Below the pieces are notes generated by a model. That model did no database searches. It saw only the letters and a list, made by a program, of their open reading frames with translations, and was not told the DNA's origin. The position numbers and the translations under genes were made by a program. This document shows, one piece after another, positions 34,369 through 44,652 of a stretch of DNA of 64,000 nt. How positions within the stretch are numbered: the first letter of the stretch is position 1; each line of letters starts with the position of its first letter. The stretch comes from Lophium mytilinum (Eukaryota; Ascomycota; Dothideomycetes; Mytilinidiales; Mytilinidiaceae), in NCBI GenBank assembly GCA_010093605.1, contig MU004192.1, positions 385,774 to 449,773 of the forward strand, in the 5' to 3' direction.

Positions 34369-35681
34369 ATGGGAGCCGGAAAGGCAACCCAGAAACTGAT
34401 TGGATTGGCGGCAAATTCCCTTGTATCTCCATCCAAATCCACTGGCGGAAACGGGAAGGAGGATGACAGTGACCAAACTGGGCAGGATGATTGCCACGAG
34501 CGAATCAAGGATGCTAGGAAGCGGTTGAGAGTATGCCAGGCCATAATCGCCCGTTTCGCTGCCCTTAGCAAACGTGAGAATAACAAAGGATGTTCTTGGA
34601 ATTCGATCGAAGGCAAAGTCTTAGAAGAGGCGAACGCTCCTGTTGAGGGTATGATGAAACCAATCCTTTCACACAAGCTTCCTGAACTAGGACTAACATG
34701 ATTACAGGAGAGAGTTGGAGCGGGATATGTGCAATCGCACAGGAGACGTGTCCAATCGCTCAGATGATCAACTTTAATCTGAGCATCTTCCTCATGATAC
34801 TTACGGGCTATGGATACTGTGGCATGCTCACGGAAGAGGTCATGAATTCAATGCGCCATGGAGGCAAATGGCTATCCTCAACTTGGGACTGTATCTTGGC
34901 CACTTTCCCGGTGCCAAAAGAGACACAGGTTCTTCGAATCGACCTCAAAGACGGGGAAACAGGACCAAAGTTACGAGCTGACTTGGATGGCCAAGTGTGG
35001 TTTGTGTGTAACGACGAAAAGATGAACTGGTGGATTACGCTTTACTATCGACAAGAGGCAAAAATAGTCGAGTTCGTTTCGACCAGGGAGATTGGTAGGG
35101 AGTCACTGGAGAGCGTCCGACGAGCTGCAAAGGATCGGATTCGTCGCGAGCTCGGGGAAACCGTAAAGCTGATAGAGGGTTCTCCTATCAGGGTAAGTTA
35201 CACGTGACCGTTTACGAGGACATTTGTTGGACGAAAGCATGCTAACTAAAGACTCCCTTAGATGCACGTTTCTGAAGAGCAAAGAGCAAGCGGTCCTCTT
35301 GCATATGCAACGTTGTACGAGTTACTACACAACGTCGAGTTCTATAAACACCCCGATCCAAACGCCGATGTTGCGAGATATCACGCACTTTCATCAGCAG
35401 TGGCCAAACAGCAGGCAGCGTACGCAAAACCGCTTGCTCAAAACACCCCGCAGCGCGATAAGGTTCGCCACGAAATGGCGAAGGAACCTTACGCTGCCTT
35501 CAATGACTCCACTCCTGCAAATCTCCGCAAGCTTGGATATAGTCAGGATGAAATAAACACGCACACAGCAAGTACCAGCATGTTCATCAAGGCAAGAAGG
35601 GACAATGATCCTATCGAGGAAAAGATCAAGATGAGAGAGCAGTATCCTCTGGAGTACTACATTCGAAAGACGGAAGAGTGA
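34369..35681 (+). CDS. Orphan protein with faint Ulp1-like protease layout (function unknown)
   Basis: Not firmly recognised. Three exons, 34369-34648, 34708-35192 and 35262-35681, 394 residues. Introns have strong signals (GTATGA...ACAG; GTAAGT...GCTAACT...CCTTAG). The N-terminal ~90 residues are polar with a basic helix. The middle has GMLTEEVMNSMRHGG, VWFVCNDEKMNWWITLYYRQ and AKIVEFVS; the last exon starts MHVSEEQRASGPLAYATLYELL. The order of a W/L-T-E-E-V helix, a strand ending W(W)ITLYY and a Q..SG...A..L helix recalls C48/Ulp1 cysteine proteases, but the catalytic His, Asp and Cys positions are not occupied as expected, so it would be an inactive relative at best. The C-terminus is charged. 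Minisatellite DNA flanks it on both sides. Confidence 0.65.
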
Positions 35682-35924
35682 GGGGAAAAGGATGACGATC
35701 TGGTGCAGGGTATTCAAAGCTGACAAGGGCAAAGTGACGGAGGGAAGCTTTGCTTCACGGGGAGGGCAAAAGTTATGGGGAAAAGTTATGGGCAGTTATC
35801 GACAAAACTTCTTTGTCTGAGGAGGCTTGACGAGATGAGTGGGAGCACCAGCAAACAGGATGATTTGGTTCTGGGGTTTCTTAGTCCATGTGTCCACCAA
35901 AGCTATGAATCAACATGAATACGG

Positions 35925-36042
35925 ATTGATTTCACTTTTAACTTCCTTTTCAACTTCCCCTATAGTTTCCCTTTCAACCTCCCTTTTGACTTCCCATTTG
36001 ACTTACCTTTTGACTTACCTTTTGACTTCCCGGTCTAAGCAG
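35925..36042. repeat. Low-complexity ACTTCCCTTTTG repeat
   Basis: About nine imperfect 12-14 bp units of CTTTTGACTTCCC/CTTTTGACTTACC, related in core (ACTTCCCGGT) to the minisatellite upstream of the orphan gene. Confidence 0.6.
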
Positions 36043-36233
36043 GGCTCGGAGTCAATCATTCAATCAATCGAGCCTATCATGCAATCAACCAATCCTCTCA
36101 TTCAATCAATGGAGCCTCTCTGAGTCGATTGAATTAATTGAACGCGCCAATGTTGTCAATATTGACGATATCAACTGGTATCTGTATTTTCAACCGATTC
36201 AAGCCTTACAAATTGATTGATTGATTCCGAGCC
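36042..36233. repeat. Inverted repeat with 23-bp arms
   Basis: Arms at 36042-36064 and 36211-36233, 21 of 23 bases complementary (GGGCTCGGA..CAATCA..CAAT). The loop is rich in CAATCAATC and contains ATTGAATTAATTGAAC. No coding content and no target duplication recognised. Confidence 0.55.
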
Positions 36234-39200
36234 CGGGTTCTGAGTCCCCTGCACCAAATTGCCTCAGACCTGGCCAGGTCCTACTAGGGAGAACTACGTC
36301 TAGTCTCTACAATCACTTAGATCGTATGGTAACTCTTGAACGTCGAGATTTCGCCCTCAACTCGAAGTAGACGGACTTCTAGCTTCACATCGAATTTAAT
36401 TCCCTTGCCAAGTTGCAACCAATTATATCTTGGACTATAGATGCTTGCCGTGTTACATTCACCGAGAACATACGTTATTAGACTCTGGTAGACCGCTTCG
36501 GACAAGAAGACACTCGCATGGGCAAGTTAAAGTATTAGTGCGGAAGGAGATTTAATCGTAAAGTGTATCGGGCGAAGTGAAGAGGTCGTCCTAATTATCT
36601 TCTTCCAGGCATTCGAAAACAAGTCCCCGTGCAGGGGACTCGCAAAGAGTGAAAACGGCGATTGCCCGAAGGTGATTGCTAAGAAATCAGCTTTCATCAC
36701 GACTATCTGTCATGTCGCATCGGAGTTGCTTTTGCCCGTAGGTGGTTGGATGAGCCCAAAGCCCCAGGAAGATTTGACTAAGTAGGCAACGAGCCTGTTC
36801 GTGGAGGGTGTTGAGGACAAGGGCGCAAAGGTCGGGCAAAGTATTCAACAAATTCGCAGAATTTCCCCTTGTCGTGTTTCCCTTGTGTCTTGCGAGTTCG
36901 ATTTTCAGCTTCTAGACAAATTGGATTTGATTTTGAGGGTAATTTTCTTGAGGAGAAGCCTTCTGCCATTCACCTTTCCACTTGAACGGAATCTTTGAGA
37001 AAGCCCAGATGGGCAATGACCGGCTGGGATGCATACGACTCGACATAAGCGTAAGGCTTTTCATTCTAGGAACATTGATACTAAATCCAATTCAAAACCC
37101 AATCAAACCCCCGCGCACGTTTGCTGGCGTATGGGCAAACGATGGTCCCCTTACCCTATTCTCTTACTCCATGTCGAAGGCCAATGTCCGATTCCGATTC
37201 ACCTTTCGCGGCGTTTCCCTTGCGTTCTTGATTGCTTCTGTCATCGCTCCGTCGCTGCTGGTCAGTCGTCTAAGATCAGCAATCCAAACCTTCGACTAGA
37301 GCGCCTGCTTTTTCACGAAATTATACGATATCTTTAGGTGGACCAAGAGTCAAACGACTCAACATCTCTTCTGGATTGTGGCTGTGAAAGCATAGGGTAC
37401 GGTCGACTATACGATACGACCTGATTCTAATTTTCATTTTGATTTTAAAGTTTTCGCTTTAACCAGGTTTCGACTGTATTCATGCTCAATATATCTTGAA
37501 TGAAAGCGAGGTGGAAGATCGAATTGACTGAGGTTATAAACGAGTGCTGGGGTGCTAGTCGACTTTATAGAATACCTTCTAAGAGTAAACTACCTTGCTA
37601 ATGCGCTAACTATGAGGGAGACGGGGTGTACGGCTCATCTCTGTAGTTTTGAAGCTTGAGAATCTCTTCTCCGTTTCTACACATCATTCACCAAAAAGCA
37701 CTTTCTATACACCTTCCAAGTCTCAACGGCTACCTTACTGCGCCAGCTATGGCCGTAAAAGTCGTGGGCCTAACGTGTCGCTTCATAAATCAACTCTACA
37801 ACATACGGCATGTTTACATGATGTTGACATGGTGTGGACGGCTTGTTAGAAGGATTAATCGGACCCATTGTGCCGTGAACTGCCTCTTAGGAAGCAACAG
37901 CATAAGACCTTCGTGGCCGCCAATGTTCTAGTTCAGTACTAGCGTTAGAAGGCAGTCTTCACGAATCCAATCTCTCCCGTACTGTCACTGGCACCACTAC
38001 ACTCACCTGTCACATATCTTCACACCAACCACCCAACGATCTGCATCGACTACTGCACATGCGAGTCACGCGGCATGGCATCCCTCTAACGCAACTCCCA
38101 AAACGGCCTCGCCAACATGAACGACAGCAGCCCACAGACCACCGCTTGTTTCCGCGACAGCTGCCACGACGTTAATCCGAGACCCGAATCAGCACTCACC
38201 TTGCCATCCACTCCCTCCCTCCTCCCAACGTCGTCGTAAGCAGTACTCTCACCCAGCGCCCCAGCTAGGCCCTTTCTAGCACCCGTGCCGCGCATTGAAA
38301 CAGGTCGGGGGTGCAACCACGGCTTCCATAACGGCAGCGGGTGCATTCGTGTCACCGAAGACGCAGCCAGAGGCTGGCTGTGATTCAGGCCAATCTCCAC
38401 AATCCTCATCGATGGGGAGATGTGAGGAGGGTCGGAGAGTCCGACTCGTTTCTGTACCCCAGTGGTTCGGGCGGGGTGTGGCGGCGTTGCATGGCATGAC
38501 AGCGGGAGCTCAGTCGCTTTTCTTCATGCGAGGAACTGCACACACGTCGGATGGAGATGCAGATGTGGAGTCACCCATGAGAGTACTATACGGTAGGTTA
38601 GGGATGCATTCCCAACGCCCGTCGGAGTGGGAGCCAAGTCACGAGCGCCTCACGCGGTTTGTCACGCCCGCGGTTGCACCGGCAGGCGTGCTGCGACGAC
38701 GAGGGCCGTTGGGACGCTTTTCCTAAGCAGGGCGGGCGGGAGAAGGGCGGCAATGGAGGCAAAAGACGCATGGACGGGAATGGGCGGCTGAACGTGCAGC
38801 TCCCAAAACGCTCGTCGGCGGGCGAGAAGAGGCAGAGGCAAGCAAGGCGGTGGCACAACGCGTGAGCGGTGCGACTGCGAGGGCAGCGGCGGGTGCAGAA
38901 GGGGATCCAGTGGGCGCGAAGATGGGACAGCGCGCACGAGGAAGCGCCGAAGAATGCGGCGCGTGGAATCTGGTGTTCGTTTTCCTGGTTCCTGACGTTT
39001 TCCTGGCCCTTTTGACGGCCGAGGCGGACTCGGCGAGGCACAGCGCAGTTGGCGATACGGTGAGAGAAGGCTCCACTCGCGCTCGTCTCGTCTGGAGTGG
39101 TTTGCGCGCGGAGGGTGGCTGGCGCAGCAGGCTGTCTTCTCAAGGGGGCTGGTGTTTTTCGTGACTCGGCCGCTGTCACGGTTACGCCGCACTGTCTCCG

Positions 39201-40084
39201 CGATGGTATTCTCCGCCATGGATGGCAGGCTGAAAGGATGGGCCTGTCCAGGTGTTGCTCCAGGTGCGTGATGACGGCCTCCACAACCACCCCTCCACTC
39301 TTCGCTCCCCTGCCCGAAATGCCAGATCAGCCACCCTTATCGGACTATCGCCAGAGGCGCAGCAGCTTAATTGGCCGGCAAGGGTGGCATGGCCTCGATT
39401 GCGCACTCTCCGGGGCTGCTCACTGGCCGCAGAGGGGCACGTCAGCCGGCTGAGGCGTCCATTGGCCGGGATGGACGCCTCTCTTCTGGGCAAACGGTGG
39501 TTGTGGTGGTGCGGAGAAGGCCGAACGAGTGCCCCGCGGTTGAGGTGGCAGCGAGGAGCCGATTTGACACGTCTCCGGCCTCTCCAGCTCCACTCCAGCG
39601 CGTGTTTGCATTGTGAGGAGTTAGCAAGCCAGTGCCCAGTGCTCAGTTCGAGGCACAGAGCAGTCGCCATTGTCTGCAGAGCGGGCTGGGCGGGCGGCAG
39701 CAGATCTCGCGGCGTCGGCTTCGGCAGCTGCACCGCTTCAGGATGCCCGTGGGCGCCCTCTGCTCCTGATTTGCAGGAGTCGTCTCCAGACCCGTCGCCA
39801 GACTCGTCGGCTTGTCGTCCAGCTCGTCGATGCCAGCGCGCACTGCGGGGCTAATTGGACGCTGATGCACGGCGTGCAGAGTGCTAGGCCGGTGCTGGAG
39901 TCGTGTTGCTGACCGCCAGTTGCAAAAGTCTCTCGCTTGGCGTGCACGGCCTTGATCACTACTCTGCCCTCGCCTCCGACCCACGACGGACGAGCTCGAC
40001 CCGCCATCCTCAACAATCACACCGCCAGAGCGCTCACCACCGCGCCCCAGCTGACCGAGTCTTATTTTCTCCTAAAACATCATC

Positions 40085-42466
40085 ATGGAGAACATAGATC
40101 TATCGACCGACGCCTTCCTGGCCTTTGACGCCTTCGACCCGAACAGCCAGCGATTCTACGGCCATCCCAATTCCTGGCCCGTCCCCGTCGACCACTCCAT
40201 GTCTCACAACCACTCCCACCAGCCTCAGCGGCGGCTCAACACCACCTCCGCCGTTGCGAGCTCGCAGTCTGCCACCGCCGCACCCCTTCAGACGAATGGC
40301 CTGCCCTTCAACACAGCGCTGAGCACTCAGCACGGCCTGCTGACGGACTGGTTTCAGCTCCCGCCGACTACGCAGTCTTACTCCCAGGACGCGCAGGACT
40401 ACTCGACTTATGGCGGCGCTCTCCAGACCTCGCCCGTCGAGTTCATATCCACCTCGCAGGCCATGATGAACACCACCTTCTCTATGGACAACGCTTCCAA
40501 CTTCATGGCCATGTCGGCCCCGATGGACATGAACCAGTTGACTCAGATGTCAGCCCCTTTGCAGATGGCAGACTTCAGACAGGACTTGCTCAACTACTCC
40601 GTCGACAACAACGACTTGACGTCGACCGAGCTGGTGCCTGCCAGTGCCTCACCCGCCGAGACCTGGATGGAAGTCCGCTCGCTGTCGAGTATCAGCGACA
40701 ATGGATGGAGCACCGTCGACATGCACGGTCACCGCCATTCCTTCGACTTGACGAACGACAACACTAGCAGCATGGCCGTCTCGAATCCCAGTCAGACCCT
40801 TCACCTCCGAACGAACTCCGAGTCGTCCCAACTATCCGAAGGCCCGCGGTCTGCCCACTCGTTCAGCAGCTACGAGGAGATGCAGTTCCCCATATCGCCC
40901 CAGTCTGAAGTCGAGAACACCCTGGATCTCGCTCACTCACATGCCTATGGCGTTTCGCACCACCACGACCATAGCCACGATCACGACTACTACTTCTACT
41001 CTCCCAACCACTCCTCCGTCAGCCCACAGACCCAGCCCGCCGTACCAATACCGACCAAGCAGTCTCCGTCTGCCTCCACTTCGCCGACGACTTCCTCAAC
41101 CAACTCGCCGCCCAGTGCCCGCAGAAAGAAGAGCCCTACCGGCAGCAAAGTCACCAAGACCATCGTGAAGAAGACGCCCTCGCACTCGACGAAGAAGGAC
41201 CACTTGACGGAGAAGCGTGTTGGCAGACGGCGAGGACCGTTGAAGCCGGAGCAGCGGCAACAGGCCCATGAGATCAGGAAGCTGAGGGCTTGCTTACGGT
41301 GCAAGTTCTTGAAGAAGACCTGTGATAAGGGTGACCCATGTACCGGCTGCCAGCCGTCGCACGCCCGGTTGTGGCAGGTGCCGTGCACGCGTATCGACAT
41401 CAAGGACATTGCCTACTTCATGAAGGACTGGAAGGCGGACTTCGAGCGTCACGTCAGCCTGGGCTTCTCGGTCGGCAACATCAAGGGATTCTCGCAACAG
41501 GAGCGCCCGCTCTACATCACCCACGGATACGGTTATTATCTGCCCATCAATGCTCGCGAGGTCTTTGTCCGTGACGACAAGTGCTTTGACGTCGATTGGG
41601 TCGAGTCTCTGCACGAGACACCCAAGGAGTTTGAAGTCAACACCGCTAAGCTTTCGGCCGGCATCGATGGAGTGTCCCGCGCGCTTCTTTCGGAGTACCT
41701 CGACCGCCACATTGATGGTGGCTTCGAGCAATTCGTCGACGAGTACTTTGAGGGCACCTACTTCCTCACCGAGATCCTGAAGACTGCATACCGCTACTAC
41801 CAACGGGAGAAGCTGCCCGTCATCCGCAAGGCTCTCAAGCTTGTCGTTGCGTACAACCTCACTCTTCACGTCACGATGGTTGACGGTCTTTCTGAAGAGG
41901 AACTCCGCATCGGCAAGGTTGAGGACAACACTAGCAAGTTCTGTGGCAGGACACTCGCTCCCGTCATGATCAACTTTCAGGTCAAGTGCGCTTTGGCCGA
42001 CATGTGGCGTGAGCTCCAGAAGGACGTCTTGGAAGAGCTCTCCGCTCTGTACTCCTCGGTGTACAGCGGTGACAAGCTTAAGAACTGGCCTACTATCTTC
42101 ATGCTCGCAGCGATCCTGCTTGCGGTGTGGGAGTTGATGCAATTCGACTGCCACTACCGCGTGCCTGATCAAGGCGCCGTGGCCAAGTTCTGCACTGATA
42201 TGGAAAGTACTCCCGTCGGTGTTATTGTCGGCCTCTTCTCCGCCATCTCCCAGAAGCTGCCGGCCTTCAACGAGTGGGACACCCAGAAGCATCACCACCT
42301 GCTGAACTCCAACCCGGCGGTCTGCGACGCTATGACTGAGGTTAGGGCTCATGTCTCTAAATATGAGACCTACCTTAAGTCAAGGAGCGAGACCAAGTTC
42401 GACCGTAACGACTTCGACTCCCTCTCGAACAAGTTCCTTTCGAAACTTGTCATCCGTGCCAACTAA
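40085..42466 (+). CDS. Zn(II)2Cys6-type transcription regulator with long disordered N-terminus
   Basis: Single exon, 793 residues. The first ~400 residues are Ser/Thr/Gln/His-rich and disordered (SHNHSHQPQRR; HHHDHSHDHDYYF), typical of an activation region. A basic run (RRKKSPTGSKVTKTIVKK, VGRRRGPLKPEQRQQ) precedes the cluster: Cys403, 406, 413, 419, 422, 434 in ACLRCKFLKKTCDKGDPCTGC...VPC, that is C-x2-C-x6-C-x5-C-x2-C-x11-C. The last spacing is longer than the usual 6-9. After it comes a ~350-residue helical region (LLSEYLDRHIDGGFEQFVDEYF, WPTIFMLAAILLAVWELMQF) with few similarities to the standard fungal regulator middle domain. The start lies at the first ATG of the frame (CATCATGGAG). 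Likely a DNA-binding regulator in the nucleus; target unknown. Confidence 0.82.
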   Translation: MENIDLSTDAFLAFDAFDPNSQRFYGHPNSWPVPVDHSMSHNHSHQPQRRLNTTSAVASSQSATAAPLQTNGLPFNTALSTQHGLLTDWFQLPPTTQSYSQDAQDYSTYGGALQTSPVEFISTSQAMMNTTFSMDNASNFMAMSAPMDMNQLTQMSAPLQMADFRQDLLNYSVDNNDLTSTELVPASASPAETWMEVRSLSSISDNGWSTVDMHGHRHSFDLTNDNTSSMAVSNPSQTLHLRTNSESSQLSEGPRSAHSFSSYEEMQFPISPQSEVENTLDLAHSHAYGVSHHHDHSHDHDYYFYSPNHSSVSPQTQPAVPIPTKQSPSASTSPTTSSTNSPPSARRKKSPTGSKVTKTIVKKTPSHSTKKDHLTEKRVGRRRGPLKPEQRQQAHEIRKLRACLRCKFLKKTCDKGDPCTGCQPSHARLWQVPCTRIDIKDIAYFMKDWKADFERHVSLGFSVGNIKGFSQQERPLYITHGYGYYLPINAREVFVRDDKCFDVDWVESLHETPKEFEVNTAKLSAGIDGVSRALLSEYLDRHIDGGFEQFVDEYFEGTYFLTEILKTAYRYYQREKLPVIRKALKLVVAYNLTLHVTMVDGLSEEELRIGKVEDNTSKFCGRTLAPVMINFQVKCALADMWRELQKDVLEELSALYSSVYSGDKLKNWPTIFMLAAILLAVWELMQFDCHYRVPDQGAVAKFCTDMESTPVGVIVGLFSAISQKLPAFNEWDTQKHHHLLNSNPAVCDAMTEVRAHVSKYETYLKSRSETKFDRNDFDSLSNKFLSKLVIRAN

Positions 42467-44652
42467 GCACCTCTCGAGCTCGGTGCTTTGCTTCCATCTC
42501 ATCTTCTGACCACACACATCATCACACCTCTTCGAAATTCTCCCTCCTCACCTATTACTACACTTCCGCTGCTCGACCATCATTAACGAATCACGGTCCC
42601 AACGTGTCAAACGACTGAAAAGTCTTCACTGAAACGACCCCATGGCTGAAACGAGAAAAGCACGATACTATTTATTTACGGAGCGGTACCATTCTTACGA
42701 ACACGCTGCTTTTTTGATTCCCCGGCGTCTCGAACGTCATGTTACAAACGACCCGGTCGCCCACGATTGTGCTGGATTATCCACATCTCCACATTCTTAA
42801 CCAACTACATTCCCTCCCTCTGGGGCGACGACGGACTATATTTCTTTTTGTCTTACGAACCTGCTCTTTTGGCGATGAGATCTCTTTTCATATGTGTTGA
42901 TGATTTGAAATGGTCGATGATTGTGAATTTGCTCTGCACCTTGATCTTGTTGTCAAGCTACTACCTTTCTTCTACACTTATCGGACACACGTCCCGGTTA
43001 GCTGTCATCTTTGGAACTACACGATTTATTTCCAATGTTCACTTCTCGTTATCCTTTGTCTCCTCGACTGGAGCTGGATTGCAAGGGATACAAAAGTCAC
43101 ATCTGTTATATCGATGTGTCCAGTATCCACCTTTTTTCTCTCTTCAAACACCTACCACTCTCTGATTTCCGTTTTCTATCTCATCCAATCTCATAACCAT
43201 GTTTGTGTTTCTGCATAGCGGCTACTTTTCAACGACGAGCGAGGAGATCTATGATATCACACACACCCATTCTGAACGAACGAAGAAAGAAGACATGAAT
43301 GTGATTTTGCAAACCTCTTTCTGCTAGGTTTTTTCCGGAAAACTGGGGACGGCCTCACTAGCTGTTTCCAGGAGACTTTTACATGCGTTTCACGATCTGT
43401 ATCTATGTATGCTGCTTTTGCTTTTTGTTATTGGGCGGGATGGGATTGGGAGTCGCGGGACGGGCGATGCGGATTCTTCTGTAGGGAGGGGTTCGTGTCA
43501 CGCGCTCGGAGGGGGACTCTGGGATGCATGTAGATGGCTGTAGTTTTATATGCAGCTTTACCTCTTCAACTCCATTTTTCTGATATAAACATCGCCCGTG
43601 AAGCCAAGACACCTCGACTCATCAGCCCCACACCCCGAAGCGGCCGACGTGTTCTAGGCACCTTTTACCACCCCTTCTTCCACAAAACTCCGGTCCGCTA
43701 TCCTCGCAAAAGGTGGCAACGACGCACAGAGAAAACCTCGGCCTCCGCCGTCCGCTCACGAAAATGTCAGCTCCTCGTTGCTCTAATAAAATTTCCTCTG
43801 GCTGAACTTTCGCCAAATGTCCAATACCCTATTCCCCCGTCTTTGCAACCACAGAGGATTCCTCGTAATCTAGTCTGCTGTCGAAAATTCTACGACGTGC
43901 TCTGCTACCCCGATCCAAGCGAAGCGAAGCGAAACGGAACCCAAAACACACCGTCTGCAGTGCGCCCGGCGATCGCCCCAAAGCGGGTTCTATAGGCGAG
44001 CGAATGGGCAAGGGCATAGGTGCAGGTTCGGGGGTTTTCTTAATCACAGTCGCACAGAGGGATCGGGTGGCGGGGGATTATCGAGGCGGCGCTAGGGGGA
44101 ATGGAGGGACAGCATTTAGAGGAGGGGGTGGCGAGCAAGAGAGAGAGAGGGAGTAGATTTTATTGGGTGGACTGACGCCGAGCGTTGAGGGGGTGTGGGA
44201 GGACAGCGTTGAGGAAATTGTTCGATGGGGTTCGGGTGTACAGAGGAGTGGAGGGGGTGCATAAGAAGGCTTAAGTTTAGGGGGGAGGGTCGGTATCAGG
44301 GGACTGTGTATCTTTTCTATGTAGCTATTTAGCTAGTCCAGGATACAGTCTCTGAGATTTCCCATATAGCAGTAGAGCCATGACAGGATCTAGCTTCTAC
44401 GCGTGCTGCAAAGCTCGAGAAGTGACACACCAGTCCAGCCCCTCCTGCAGATTGACTCAACAGTGACACAAAAAAACCCCCCATTATCGGTACCAGAACG
44501 CCATAACAGCCAGCCCACAGCCACAAAAGCCTGAGGTCAAACATCCGCCCCTGATCACCCTACCGGCCCAGTTTTCCGGAAGAACACCCGACGCCTTGAG
44601 ACTTTTGAACACAGGCACCATATAGAGAAGTCATTGAGAGACGTGGCAGGCA
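42467..44652. other. T-rich 3' flank and GC/GA-rich spacer
   Basis: 42.47-43.4 kb is T- and pyrimidine-rich without coding signal and probably includes the 3' untranslated region of the regulator. 43.5-44.65 kb is mixed, with G-rich runs (GGGGGAGGG near 44280) and no recognised gene. Confidence 0.35.

Larger units (their letters stand above)
35682..40084. other. Gene-poor region between orphan gene and Zn2Cys6 regulator
   Basis: 35.93-36.24 kb holds simple repeats and an inverted repeat. 36.3-38.0 kb shows nothing recognisable. 38.0-40.08 kb is markedly GC-rich with many overlapping frames on both strands (up to 230 codons on the minus strand at 38598-39290) that lack domains; it most likely holds the long promoter and leader of the regulator at 40085. 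Confidence 0.4.

Noticed and set aside
38598-39290. 230-codon minus-strand frame and its overlapping partners
   Set aside because: All frames are open here because the DNA is GC-rich; proteins are Arg/Pro/Ser-rich without any motif. More likely promoter and leader of the regulator at 40085.
41294-42352. 352-codon minus-strand frame
   Set aside because: Antisense shadow of the Zn2Cys6 regulator.
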